DNA from: Liolophura sinensis
Taxonomy: Eukaryota > Mollusca > Polyplacophora > Chitonida > Chitonidae
Reading direction: 5' to 3'
DNA length: 64,000 nucleotides
Assembly (NCBI RefSeq): GCF_032854445.1
Contig: NC_088302.1
Location: 23,573,788 to 23,637,787, forward strand
Shown: in pieces, positions 49,293 through 60,768 of the stretch
Position numbering within the stretch: the first letter of the stretch is position 1
How the letters are laid out: every line of letters starts with the position of its first letter
Notes under the pieces: model-generated
The model's database searches: none
What the model saw: the letters and a program-made list of their open reading frames with translations, nothing else
Told to the model about the DNA's origin: nothing
Position numbers and translations under genes: made by a program

Positions 49293-49719
49293 ATTCGAGT
49301 GAGCGGATTTTAGAGTAGCCCTAAAGCTTTGCTTTTATGCTTAAAGCAAAAGCAGTTCATTGTGTAGGACTCACAAGGACGTCAAGGAAGCAAATACACT
49401 CATGCAACCTATTTTGTAGGGGTCGTTGCATAGCATGGAGACCTGTCCAAAGCCTGAAGTCCGGATCGGCGGTGGGTGCTCGTGAGGCGATTTCTCTCAC
49501 TGGTATGTAGTTTAGGGTAAAAATGGAACGATTTTGTGTCCATTATCTTTTCACTTCCCTTGATGCTCTGTCTTCTCTTAGCTTTAAGTCTAAATTGAGC
49601 AAGCTTGTCCACATTTTTTCTTATTTCCTTATAGTAGCCTATTAAAGACAGAGCAAAGATATATGTGTGCTTTACAGATGTAAAAATATTCGCTATACAT
49701 TCGACTTATTAATCCGTAA

Positions 49720-49903
49720 TTACAGCACAGAGAATGCAGCGAAAGAGAACACGGACAACACAATGAGGTTTGTTAATGGATTCAGTGAAAAACTAATGCA
49801 TTCTTCGAGCAGACCATGTCCAGTTTCATCACGCATTAGACAAAATACTCCGTTTTTCACTAGACAGTGACGGTCACGTGGGGCACAGATATATTCTGGA
49901 GTT
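49720..49903 (-). CDS. Possible last exon of a small Cys-rich, GPI-tailed protein
   Basis: From an acceptor-like gacgtcgtctgcag (AG at 49904-49905) the frame runs 60 residues to a stop. It has TPEYICAPRDRHCLVKNG, four or five Cys in the first 35 residues, then a hydrophobic C-terminus, NLIVLSVFSFAAFSVL. Cys-rich ectodomain plus a hydrophobic end without a cytoplasmic tail is the layout of GPI-anchored surface proteins. No family is recognised and no upstream exon was found. It lies between genes A and B on the same strand, so if real it is a separate gene. Confidence 0.35.
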
Positions 49904-52336
49904 CTGCAGACGACGTCAAATGTGTGTGCTAAGAAGATTATCTCCCTTCGTTGGGTTGTGAATATAATAGTCACATCGCTGAAGCGATTCACCTCTACCA
50001 GAGATTCGACTCTTCCGCATTGTACTGATGTGTCTTTTGCAGGATAAATTCATTACCTTGTTACTCATGTAATGACGCCTCGCCCAATGTGAGGAATTCC
50101 GACACCATATATTTCCGTATCCTATCACCGAGTATCTATGTAACTAATATTTTTCCACTTCCGAGAAGGTAATCATAAGTTGTCGAGCAGAATGGGACAT
50201 AGTCATCTCAGAGGTTCACAGTTTAAACACCTTTTTACCTGAACTGTGAATGGCTGCAGTTCACTTTAATGACACTGTAAATGTATACGGTATGCAATTT
50301 ATGGCTTCATCTCATCTAAATCTGTATCATTCGCATTGTCAGAAGGTCCTGAATGGCCATATCGTCACATTGTATTGTGAATAATCGTGTGAGATACCTT
50401 ACCCCACGATGATCTTGTGAGAAGAAAGTGACCTTGTCCTGCATGTTTTGTGCAAAACGCAGCAACATACAGATTTGCCACTTTCAAAATGAACTCTAGA
50501 CTGCAGCGCGTAAGCAGAAAACCTGACTTGAGTCATTTTTGGGGCATGCGCAAGACTTTGAAATTGGCAAAGTTAGTGTACTTCCCCACTTGGCTCTCAG
50601 CAGACGTCTTGCAGCCTGCACAGCTCTCTTAGCGTTGCTTGCACAGCAACCACCGCTGTAGGTTGCCATGACAGTTATGTGTTCATAACGTCGTGAGCGC
50701 TTCGTGCAAGTTGACCGTGACTAGGCTGGTGAGTCATGTGTGCTGTTTTTAAGGATTTATATCAGTTGAGACATCACTACAAATATTTCAGTATAGAGAC
50801 CGACCGGCTACAAGGAGTCACCGTTGTGTATGACAGGAGCGAAGCGATTTTACAAGCCACCCCAGAAACCCAAAGCAGTTTGGAGTCACGGACCGTACAC
50901 ATGATCACGACTGTGTGGTGTTTTTGGTTGTCCGCCTGAATGATGCAATCCTAATGCTCGTCATTAGCTTGATCTCAGTAAGAAAATTTCACGTTGCTCT
51001 AAAATAGACAATAAAATTACTTTTTGTCTTTTTTATAATGCACTTCTGCACAGTTCATAGGTTATATCCAAAGAAAGAGTTCAGTGGCAGTACATCTCCA
51101 TGCTGCTACTTTTCATGTATATCTCTAGCAGGGCATCTTTCCTTTTCATCGATTTGTTGTCAGTGTTTGCAAATTACATCAGCACAACTGTTTTCATCCA
51201 AAAAAAATTCGCAACTGGAACTACAACTACAATTTTCGAAAATCTTGTTCCTCCACTGTTTTCGAAGCATTCTCTTTCTATAGTTGTGTATTATTTGCCT
51301 TTAAAACAGAGAAGAAAGAGTTTACTCAACTAAGGGCCACAACTGAAGCCGCTCAGACAAATAATAGGTCTACAACGGAAAGCTCCTCCACAGAAAAAGC
51401 CTACAAGAAAGAAAGCTCACGGTAAAAAAGCGCTGAAGTATGAGAAGTATGCAAAAGAATAGGCCACATCAAAAAATCATGTAACAGAAAAGCTAACAGC
51501 AAGAATAGCCTTGATAGGTCAACAGAAAGGCTAACAGCATGAATAGCCTAGATAGAAAATGTCATTTATTGCAGGAAGTTCACAAACGAAAACGTCCACA
51601 ACAGGTACATCCCCTAACAGAAAATGTCCACAACAAAAATACTTGCAGAATAGAAAAGACCTCAGACACACCGAGACATATAATTATTTCATTAACAGCA
51701 TTCACAGTTCCAACAGTTTTGTGTGTGATATAATTAATATCAGAGTGACTAAAAGCTCATTTAAAACATCGAATATCCACTTTCATGCCACAGTTCAGAT
51801 ATACTAAATAAAAAAATTAAAGACGTTCAGCAACTAGAGATAAGCATATGCTAGCTTTGGGATGCTCTCCACGCTTTAAGCTTAAAGCATGTGTATAAAC
51901 GTAAAAAATGTTAAATTCATACTTTCTGACAAAAAAATAGGATATTATCATCAGCACAAGGTGGCCTACAGCGAGATAAAATAAAAACAACTGCAGATAT
52001 CAACTACATTTTAATACCGTTTGGCCTCATTATCAGAGGTTTTAATACTATTAATAAACATCACGTTATATTTGGTTGATACATGTAAACAGCTCTGCGG
52101 GTTACTGTACAATGTATGCGCCGTTTGTTGCGCTCTCATAAGTCAGTACTACCCCGGTTGTAAACATTCTTTCAAATTTTGATCTCATAGGCCTAACAGT
52201 CTGACACCATACCTGTTTGACATCATAGTACCCTTACAGACACCTTTTCAAAGAGTCTTCCCAAAAAGCACCATCGTGCAATATTTGTTTAAAAATCGCG
52301 ATTAGTATAAACAAGATGGCAACCATCATGATGACT
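49904..52336. other. Gene-free stretch downstream of gene B
   Basis: Around 51484-51560 there is a two-copy repeat of about 37 bp (aacagaaa(a/g)gctaacagc). Open frames at 51038-51333 and 51539-51807 have no domain. No exon is supportable. Confidence 0.4.
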
Positions 52337-52830
52337 TCACCCATGATCGCTTGTCACTCGAGCAGTTGCAATTGTTTCGCTTTGACTCCTCAAATCACAG
52401 TCTAAAAAGTTTGTTGGTACCGGCACCGTGTTCCTGTCCACTTCCGGGAGTTCTGAAGGACTGTGGTCAGGTGGAGGAGCAAGTGTTAGAATAAAATTGT
52501 CCAATACGATACGATGGCACGACTCTCCAACGGCATCTGAATGGCTGTGTCGCCTTGGTAAATACGGGGGCGGAGCTTCGTTGGGATATGCTGGGCTGTT
52601 GTCATACGGGGGAGGTGCGATAGATATGATTGACAGGTCGATTCTTGGTTCCGTCATTTCTCGATAATTTGATTCCGTCATTCCAGCTTCACGATGAAAA
52701 GCAGTTTTAATTTTCTTAACCCTATCCCAGGTCAGTTTTAAAGCCACCAACAAAACAACCCATCCAAGAACAACGTAGCCAAACATTCCATACCTAGAAA
52801 GTCCGTTTTCGTCTTCACCGCTTTCTTCAA
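52337..52830 (-). CDS. Gene B, last exon: transmembrane helix and PPxY tail
   Basis: 494 nt, acceptor atatattttccag (AG at 52831-52832), entry after the first codon base. An acidic stalk (EESGEDENG) leads to a helix (YGMFGYVVLGWVVLLVALKL), a basic segment (RVKKIK) and a tail with IAPPPYDNSPAYPNEAPPPY, giving two PPPY motifs 14 residues apart. A third site aligned to the last PPxY of gene A reads LAPPPDHS, with no Tyr at the motif position. The tail ends VTSDHG and stops. As in gene A, WW-domain binding is the expected role of the motifs. It joins the CUB exon at 53164-53316 in phase (G plus TT gives Val). Confidence 0.85.
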
Positions 52831-53163
52831 CTGGAAAATATATATTTCTAAACAATTATACATAGATCGCGATAAAAATCAAACAAAAATTCAACACAAA
52901 CATACAAGGACCCCTGAGACAAAGCATTTTTAGCCAAAGACGAATGTGAGTTGCAAATACCAGATAGCGATTTTTCTCTGTAAGGTGAGGCTCTAAAGGA
53001 AACCGGATATTTAATATAAGCTATTATATGTAAAAACAGTTTCGTGATGTGAATAAGGAGTTGATTAGTGACATCCAGGATAAATCTACGATAAAATTCT
53101 GTACATTTGCATCAAATCTTGCTCACGATAAAATAACTCGAAATGAAGGGGACAATGACCTAC

Positions 53164-53316
53164 CCATTTTGATAGCTTTATAGCATACTTTAAATCTTGT
53201 AGCCCCCACCTTCGTGTCAGACTGGAAGTAGACATAAGCATGCTGACCGGAAGTAGTGTAGGTTTGCTTAGCAGTCCCGCACCAATGGCCGAGTGAGCCA
53301 GCCTCGATATGGTTCC
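53164..53316 (-). CDS. Gene B, second half of the CUB domain
   Basis: 153-nt exon with phase 1 at both ends. It encodes NHIEAGSLGHWCGT then YTTSGQHAYVYFQSDTKVG and RFKVCYKA. The pattern G..CG, a Thr/Ser-rich strand, V.F.SD and (G/A)..FK..Y is the C-terminal half of CUB domains. Acceptor gaatggctttttag (AG at 53317-53318), donor ATGG then GTAGGT. CUB domains are extracellular beta-sandwich modules that often bind protein or carbohydrate ligands through calcium. Confidence 0.85.
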
Positions 53317-53539
53317 CTAAAAAGCCATTCACGATCGCATTTGTGAAATGATGTATTTTTATTCAAACTGCTCAACAATCACTTACGACCATACTGACAT
53401 TGTAACATACAAAGTACTAAACAGTTGTAAATCTGGAACATATTCTGAAACGCAACTAAAATATTTGTACTTGCTCAAATTTATATCATTTTGCGTGTTC
53501 GAGGATGGATTTGTTTCATATCTATAATCTCGGTCTCAC

Positions 53540-53679
53540 CGTCTAAAATGATGACATGACGAAACAGGCAAGATGATGGATGTCTTTTCACATCGGTCGG
53601 CAGACTAATCTCCTCCACCGTCACGCGAATCACGTAATCGCTGTGATTTGACGAGATTTGCCAACTGCACTGTGTTCGT
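53540..53679 (-). CDS. Gene B, first half of the CUB domain
   Basis: 140-nt exon, entry phase 2, exit phase 1. It encodes RTQCSWQISSNHSDYVIRV, then TVEEISLP and CLFRHVIILDG. The C.W.I and C....V.I.DG signatures are those of the CUB N-terminal half. Acceptor ttatttattacag (AG at 53680-53681), donor GACG then GTGAGA. Joined to the next exon it reads ILDG then NHIEAGSLGHWCG, the usual DG-to-CG spacing. The Asp-Tyr commonly found after the third Cys is replaced (CLFRHV), so calcium binding may be altered. Confidence 0.85.
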
Positions 53680-54048
53680 CTGTAATAAATAATTTTGTTC
53701 ATATCAGTGTCAAATATCAACATACATATCGGTGCAGATGATATATTCAGAATAGAATTTGGCAAATTTAAGTAAATATATAATGATTTTGTACATTTAT
53801 TACAAAAGTGTGCTCCATGCAAGTGGAAAGACCCTTCTTTCGCAGGCTCTCGGACACATGTTGAGTCTGTCTTTCATTTCAAGAATTCAATACATAAAGG
53901 GACACAACTCCTGTTAGACATTGGGATAGTCATGCTTATACCCTCTCAGATAGCAGTTATATATCCTCATATACTAAAACACGATAACGTGCAAAGCTGC
54001 TGAGCTGTTCTTAAACTTCAAGCCCGTGCATGGATATACTATACTTAC

Positions 54049-54142
54049 AATGACTGAAGATTTGTGTGAGAGTTGGCGGTAAAGCACTGAGTTATCCCCC
54101 TTACAGCGTCGATCTGTTTGGGCTTTGGGAAGGCGCATGCGT
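54049..54142 (-). CDS. Gene B, exon leading into the CUB domain
   Basis: 94-nt exon, acceptor ctttattttcag (AG at 54143-54144), donor CATT then GTAAGT. One of two open readings gives ACAFPKPKQIDAVRG, then ITQCFTANSHTNLQS and a split Leu codon. That reading exits in phase 2, which is exactly the entry phase of the CUB exon at 53540-53679 and places GITQCFTANSHTN where CUB domains carry G.I.SP.YP..Y. It enters in phase 1. The signal-peptide exon should lie further right and was not found. Confidence 0.7.
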
Positions 54143-54184
54143 CTGAAAATAAAGTAACTGATTCATTGACTGACTGACTGAATT

Positions 54185-54297
54185 GTTAATTGATTGTTGC
54201 ATAACGTCTTACTCAATAATTTTTCACTTATACAATGGTGGCCAGTCTTATCGGTGGAAGAAACCGGAGTAACCGGGGTTAACCATCGACCTTTGAC
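54185..54297 (-). mobile_element. SINE family 1, worn truncated copy
   Basis: Attgattgttgcataacg, tcttactcaataattttt and cacttatacaatggtggc follow the tail and body with many substitutions. It sits 43 bp beyond the gene B exon. Confidence 0.75.
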
Positions 54298-54422
54298 AAG
54301 TTACTGATGGATTTTCCAGACGCGTGATTTACAAATATGCAAAAAACATTGGTGGAAAAAAGGTGGTTTTCTACGAGCGAAAGACTACAAAAACGAGCGT
54401 CGTCAATCTTTTATTGACAACA

Positions 54423-54584
54423 ATGCCACACGAACAGTACGGGAGACCGGCGATATGTTTGTTGGGCCTGGTATTCTTTATAATTACTGTTCTATTTTTT
54501 CTGCTCAGTAAATCTCATTTTAGGACGTGGTTGAGAAACGATAGTGTGAATTTGAAAAGTATAAAAAGATTTCCTCATTTATGA
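54423..54584 (+). CDS. Possible start of a type II membrane protein
   Basis: ATG at 54423 (A at -3) opens 53 codons: MPHEQYGRPAICLLGLVFF continues through IITVLFFLLSK to SHFRTWLRND and a stop. A short N-terminus, one long hydrophobic helix and a basic flank is the layout of Golgi type II enzymes or of a small membrane protein. A donor-like GTAAAT follows CTGCTCA inside the frame. No downstream exon was found; this may be chance. Confidence 0.22.
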   Translation: MPHEQYGRPAICLLGLVFFIITVLFFLLSKSHFRTWLRNDSVNLKSIKRFPHL

Positions 54585-54634
54585 CAATGAAGATCCCGCT
54601 TTACCAATTTTTCCCAACCGAATAAAACATTTTC

Positions 54635-54745
54635 AAGACATCAGATTTTACGACGGTCTGTTGGAGCGATAGGGTATGAGTGAAGATACATTCATATTTT
54701 GTGCTTGAAATGGTTCGTTTCAATGTCCATTTGGTGAATACATAT
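54635..54745 (+). repeat. Dispersed repeat shared with 18.07 kb
   Basis: Partner of 18066-18190; shares tctgttgg and catattttgtgcttgaaat(g/a)gttcgtt in the same order. Confidence 0.6.
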
Positions 54746-54954
54746 TAAGTAACTGGTCCCACTGTGGTAAAAAAAATGCAACCGTAGAATTCAAAGTTTC
54801 AAATGTATGTATTTCACTACGTTGAAAACATCACATTTAATGATCTTTTATCTGACATGTACTTCACATTAATGTTTACTTTGCTAGTGTTTAAAATGTG
54901 ATAATCGTTGTGGTACCAGGCTGTTTTCTCTGTGAAAATTATAGGAGACTTTAC

Positions 54955-55340
54955 GAATCCGTGCGACGAAAAAGACATTCGTATAGTAGCCGTCAACCTA
55001 TAAGGACGTTTCGGGTCAGTAATCGCAAGGCCATTCCCAAAACTACATATAACACTAACTACCAAAGAACTAAGACAGTATATAAACTACGATTATACGA
55101 CGGAATCATACAAAGAGAAGCGGTCAACACTTTTCAATGGTGTTGGAAAGACGCAAGGTATTTTCTAGGCGACAGAGAGAGATCAGTATTCAAATCGTGT
55201 ACCATCATGATGCTAGAATATAAGTTGTCGGTAATAAAACATATATCTCAGTTGCGCTTTAATTGCAACTGTTCATATGTCTGAAGTACCGCTCTAATTC
55301 AACACGATGAATAGACTGCCCCAAGCCCCGGGTTAAGACA
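54955..55340 (-). repeat. Long-range inverted duplication, right arm
   Basis: Reverse complement of the 33511-33890 segment. It contains cttgcgtctttccaacac and ggccttgcgattactgac on the minus strand. A 128-codon plus-strand frame crosses it (54898-55284), but the frame is not kept in the other arm. Confidence 0.85.
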
Positions 55341-56689
55341 CGCCATGAAGAAGAGCGCCACAGATTCTGGACGGACTGTCCATATTTACGTACGAGAAAA
55401 CTATACCAGACCTGCGGCGCGCTAACCAATGCGTGGCGAGCTATGCGCGGTCATTGCCCCTTATTATGATCGTGGAGTCTGAAGGTCGGATGGAACAGCC
55501 GTGTCCGAAATTATTCGCGTGTCATCACGTACACGTAGCCGTGACCGTTATCGCTCAATGTGTGTCATGTGTAACTGTGTATACCATAAAGTGACACGGA
55601 GGTTGTCATTTTTTATTCCATCTGAATATTCATCATAGGCTGCAGTTTTATTTGTGTGGAAAAAAAATCGTCTCACCCTTTCATAAGTAGTCAGCTACAA
55701 AACGAAACCGACAACATATACATAGGCATACGTATACACGGTATCTTTTTGTTATTTTGTCCTTCACAGTGAAGGCTTGACTTTCGTTTCGAATGAAAGC
55801 TACTCTTATATTCTGAGCTGTACGTGAATCTTCTATTAAATAAAGCGCATCTGCCTTATTCCTCTTTCCAAAAAAATAATAACTCAGGGCCGGGGTAATT
55901 TTTGTAAGAATCTTTATAATTATTACCAAACCACAACAGCATTTTTATTATTTTTTCAATGATAAAAAGTAAAAATTTCCTGGCAAGAGTCTGCAATATA
56001 AGCAAAACAAACAAAAATCAATGTGAATGTGTGCTAGTTTTACTTGGTTACTTTTTGTTTGTTGATTGGTTCGTTGTGGGTTTTTTTGTTTGTGTTAATT
56101 TTTTTTTGACATGTAGTTATACTACATAAGACGGATGGAATGCAAATAAAGCAATCAAAGTGAAACCATCGGCAAATTAATGACAAGCTTCTCGGAGAAT
56201 TTTATAGCCAGTGGCATTTTCTGTGGTTTGTAGAGACGATGCAGAGAATGTTAAGTTAGTGTAGTTTGTGACTGGCCTTACAAATGCGGCAGCCCTTTGT
56301 CCTTCTTTGCGATTTGCATTTGCGTGTTCAATATGAACAAGCTGTCTCCGCGCACATCCGGACTACAGATCGGATGAGAACACGTAGAATGACGAAGAAA
56401 GGTTTACTTGTCTTCTGTACATGTATCACGTAATTCGAGTGTAACAACAAAATGATTCTCTGTAGTGTCATTTACTAATTTGTTGATATTTTATACAGTT
56501 TTGTATATTTACCGTGTATACAACTTTACATATATCATGCTAGCCCTTCAAACTGGTATACTTATATTAGATGGGCTAACTCGTAAATTGTAGTGAACGT
56601 TCCTAATTACTACCTGAAGTTCTGTAGACGTAGGGATAAGATGGTTTCTATAGCCCTGGCATGGCAAAGAAGAGTATACTTTAATCCAT
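55341..56689. other. Gene-free stretch
   Basis: Minus-strand donor-like sites were examined for a gene B first exon. One candidate (ccatgccag acceptor near 56658, CAG then GTAGTA donor near 56616) is open in a phase that does not fit. Nothing is called. Confidence 0.35.
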
Positions 56690-56778
56690 TTGATTTTGAT
56701 TGGTGTTTTACGCAGTACTCAAGAATATTTCACTTATACGACGGCGACCAGCATTGTAAGGTGAGAGGAAACCAGTAT
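56690..56778 (-). mobile_element. SINE family 1, 5'-truncated copy
   Basis: Gattggtgttttacgcag, tactcaagaatatttcac and cgacggcgaccagcattg; it ends after gaggaaaccagtatgc. Confidence 0.88.
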
Positions 56779-57498
56779 GCTTTGAAGATTTTGACTGAGG
56801 TGTCCCTTCATTGAGGGATGAAAGTTTTTATACTAGACCACACATAATTCTTATAATATGATTTTTATGACGTCAGTTTCCATGTAATACTCCAAACACC
56901 GTTTAATTTTTTCCTGTCCTACCATTAGTTTGGGGTATACGATTACTTTGTGGAACGGGGTCCTGGTTTACCAGAATGTCATAGTTACACACGTAAGTGA
57001 CAACACAATCTAATGTGTTGGGGACGATGGAAATGTTTAGTCGTCTCCATACACAGCCAGGTCATGCACGTCCATAGATGAGGCAACACCAATACATGTC
57101 TGCTACATATGTCGCTGAATAGCCACAGTTATATGTGCTTGGAAACTAACGTCGGTACCAAGAAAAATGTGTGCATCGTTTGCTCCTGCAGCGCTCTCCA
57201 ACGGGGACTTTGATATAACGAAGCGTACTGTTTAATGTTTCCGAGGACGTCTTTTTTGTATAAACGTCACTGTGTCTGTGATGTGCACACTTTTTGTGCA
57301 ACTGTGCTGGTACATAAGTGACGTAGAACACATGTGCTGCAATGTCATAGTCGAAAATCCTGACTTACGTGAAGCAACGTTAATCTTTCAATGCATTATA
57401 ATGCGACTGACGACACTAATTTCTAATTTTATGGAACACTTACCCAAGCACATCCACACGCCAGTCAGCAACAGCAACTGTGAAACCCATCGTCCTTT

Positions 57499-57662
57499 TC
57501 TGACCATCATGTTCCGTTGTCTTAAATGTAAATATACACAGAGAAATGACCATTTCTGACCATCATGTTCCGTTGTTTTAAATGTAAATATACACAGAGA
57601 AATGATCATTTCTGACCATCATATTCCGTTGTCTTAAATATAAATATACACAGAGAAATGAC
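57499..57662. repeat. 56-bp tandem repeat, three copies
   Basis: Units starting with tgaccatcatgttccgtt at 57501, 57557 and 57613, each followed by ttaaatgtaaatatacac. Near-identical. Confidence 0.95.
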
Positions 57663-57712
57663 AACCTGATTAATCAAACTTTTAAATCGAAGACTTCAGG
57701 TAATTCGTCTAC

Positions 57713-58035
57713 ATGTTCCTGACCGGCCCACAGTTGGTAGAGCGCTCGTGTCGGGGGGAGGGGAGGGGGTATACCTAAGACCTTAAAAGAGGAAGCTGTG
57801 ACTTCCTCACTTGGTGTTCTGAATGAAGTGGATAGTGGAACGACTGGATGGACCATATCAGTATAATGGCTCGGGTGTTGCAGTTAACTTGCCTTCGGTA
57901 AGTCGTCTCAGTGAAGCAGCACTAGATAAAAGTGGTGGATATCCGCCCTGCAACAAGCACTCTAAGGACTTCGGCGTTATATCACTGAAAAATTGTTAAG
58001 TACGACGTTAAACCCCAAACACTCACTCACTCTAC
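57713..58035 (+). mobile_element. SINE family 2, full-length copy
   Basis: Head ggcccacagttggtagag (box A-like), interrupted by a G-run. The body has atatcagtataatggctc, gaagcagcactagataaa and ttcggcgttatatcactg; the tail is ttgttaagtacgacgtta followed by aaccccaaacactcactc. It includes the 3' end missing from the 32845 copy. Confidence 0.8.
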
Positions 58036-58386
58036 ACTTTCTTCCCTTGACTCATGCATTACCTGTGACGAAGCTACAGGTGCGTAATATTCAGACAATC
58101 GTCAACATGGACAATGAATTGCCTCCAGGCATGATAACAAAAACGCGCGAGGTAAAATAACAAAAATATGAATGCTAAGGTGAGACATTGTTCGACAGTG
58201 TACTCATGATAACAAACAGAAAATAAACTGAGAAATCAAACAACTCTATGTTAAGTTTTCACTCGAATATATATTAAGAGACAAGATCCTATATGAACTT
58301 AACGCAGTTAAATCCTGGACATCTCAACTCTGCAAATGTGTTTATTTTTTCTCATACGCATGCACATATTACACGAGCACGAGCAT

Positions 58387-58640
58387 AAATTTATTTATTT
58401 ATTTGATTGGTGTATTACACTCAAAAATATTTCATTTATACGACGACTGTCAGTATTATTGTAAGAGGAAACCAGACAAGAGTCCAAGGGAAAGCCATGA
58501 CCATCCGCAAGTTCCTGGAAGATCTTACCTCGTGAGGAAGCCCGCATAGGCTGGATTTGAACTCAGAGCTACCTCATTCACTGGTGAGAAGCTGATGAGT
58601 CATTGTGCTACGTTAGCACGCTATTAAACCGCTCGGTTAT
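58387..58640 (-). mobile_element. SINE family 1, nearly complete, diverged
   Basis: TTTA repeats, gattggtgtattacactc, catttatacgacgactgt, gaagcccgcataggctgg and a head with ctggatttgaactcagag and gcacgctat. Spread-out substitutions suggest an older copy. Confidence 0.82.
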
Positions 58641-60768
58641 GAAATAAACATGTTGATAGGTGAAATCTTACGACATTTATTTAAATTTTTGGCGGTTTTA
58701 AAACATATATGCATTACTCACATGTTTACTGATGATTCTATCCTTTCGAACGAGTGTCAAATAAATTTCCATTAACTCACCAGAAATATCTATGCATATA
58801 TACCTGTACTGATGGGGTTTCTTTAATAGAGAGCAAAAATGAACATGAACGCTAATTTTATCAACAGAATAGCATATATTTAAAAGATCTACACTATTTT
58901 GATTTCACTTATAAAACATATCAAATGCGTTTAGAGTATTCTATTCGCTCAACCTTCAGCATGTGAAAGAGTAGGTTAGAAAACATTCTACACACGCACT
59001 TGTGTGATGTGATTATGGGAATAACTTGTTTTATAGGAGAATTTTAAAGATTAGCAGAAGGTATTACTCGATCACATTGATGACATTGAGTCTACACACT
59101 CACATATATATTCTTCAATAGGTATCCTATAAGCGAACATTCGAAACGGCTCACGAAAGATAATAGCTCGCATATATAAGAGCAGGGCTTCCTCCGGGTA
59201 TTTTCAGTTTCCTTCTTCATAAACCAGATGACCGTTATAGAAGTAAAAAAAAAATTAGGTACAAGATAAAATTTACATTTATTTATCAATTTGATTGGTG
59301 TTTAACATCGTATAAAATAATGTCTGGTTGAAAGTAAACCACAGAACTTTGGCGAAGTACTGATAAACTTTCCCAAGTGTTACAACGTATATAAAACGCC
59401 AATGAAACAAATAAATAAACATAGTTTACATACATGTACTCACCTGGATTCTGTTATATTGCTCTGTTGTCTTTTCACACCTGCGTGTACATGTAAACAC
59501 CTGGTTTGCTGAACAAGTCACACTGACCTGGCTACTGTAACAATTACTCCTTCCACGAGGAAGTTTCGTATTAGCCAGGGCAGTGTAATTCGCTCTCCAA
59601 ACCTGTCCCTCTTCATTTTCCCCCTCATGTGCATGGAGTTTAGCTTGAGGGCAATGCACAAACTATTGGGTTTTTTTTTATTCCTTTGACATGCAACAAC
59701 GCATACTAAAGTATCATGTGTAAAAAGTATCGGTGAATAAAAACGAGATATGTACAGGGGATGTATTCAGGCCTTCCGGGCGCAAAATAACCCAATCAGA
59801 AACCACGGTTGATACAGGTTTATTTTAGTATAGACATATGTTTTTTTTTTTCTTTTTTTTTCTTTTCTTTTTTTTCAGTCGGACTAACCTTAGCATTTAT
59901 CTTTGTTTACAGATCCGCTACAGTTTAGTTGGCTACTCACATTTCCCACACATTTATTTTTATGCGTCACTGGTGTTATATTTTTTTTTCACTCTTTCTA
60001 TACATGGTGGCCACCAATTAACCTTAAGTCCTACGCATATATTACGCACAAAATGACGCGCATGAAACCGGTTTCATAGGATACTTATATGGTAAGTGGT
60101 TTCACGGTGACGACTTTGCGCATTAGAAATCTTTATTTTAATGAAAGAGATTTTAGAGATTTGTTTTATACATCCGCGGGCGGTTGGAGTGTGCTAATAA
60201 TCGTGTTACACTCGTACCTTGTCAGCCGGAAATGAAAGTAGCTTTTCCTGACATTAACTTGCTAGAAGTTACAAAGGCGGATCTTTTGCCGGATAACGGA
60301 TGATTCCTGATGAAATTGTCAGTGATCTCCAGTCAGTAAAAATGACAAATTTACAAAATGTTGGTGAATTGGCTGAAAGAATATACAGTAAAAACTGATA
60401 GGCATACCCACGTTGATATAAAAACGGCTATTTGACGGCTCTCGTAGACATGCTCACATGTTTTCTATAAAACACCAATGTTTTGGTGAAAACTTTGGAA
60501 ATGATTTACTGAAAACGTCAATGCTATTAAAGTTGCCTGCCAGAATATGTATTGACAAAAATATATGCGTGTATAGTCCCCAACATATACATTTAACGCG
60601 TCTATGGATAAGGACGTTTGCGTTCAAATAAAAACAGCAAGGCGATTGCACATTAATGCGTGTTTTTATAAATACATCGTATTTGCAGTGTAAAAGAGCA
60701 GCCTGCCAAGAACCGGACTGAAGTAGACAGTTAATCTTGGACTTCTGTTTGATGGGACATTTTATTTA
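58641..60768. other. Gene-free stretch between genes B and C
   Basis: A worn SINE tail lies at about 59276-59345. A minus-strand CAG-GTGAGT donor at 59446-59451 is close to consensus, and an open frame reaches it from 59659, but no reading fits gene B in phase; a 5' untranslated exon remains possible. T-rich runs occur at 59838-59876. The start exons of genes B and C probably lie in 54.2-62.0 kb. Confidence 0.35.

Noticed and set aside
54898-55284. 128-codon plus-strand frame
   Set aside because: It lies on a repeat whose other copy at 33.5 kb does not keep the frame, and there is no recognisable domain.
59426-59659. Minus-strand frame ending at a consensus CAG-GTGAGT donor, considered as the first exon of gene B
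   Set aside because: No signal peptide, and the phase does not match the next known exon; at most an untranslated exon.
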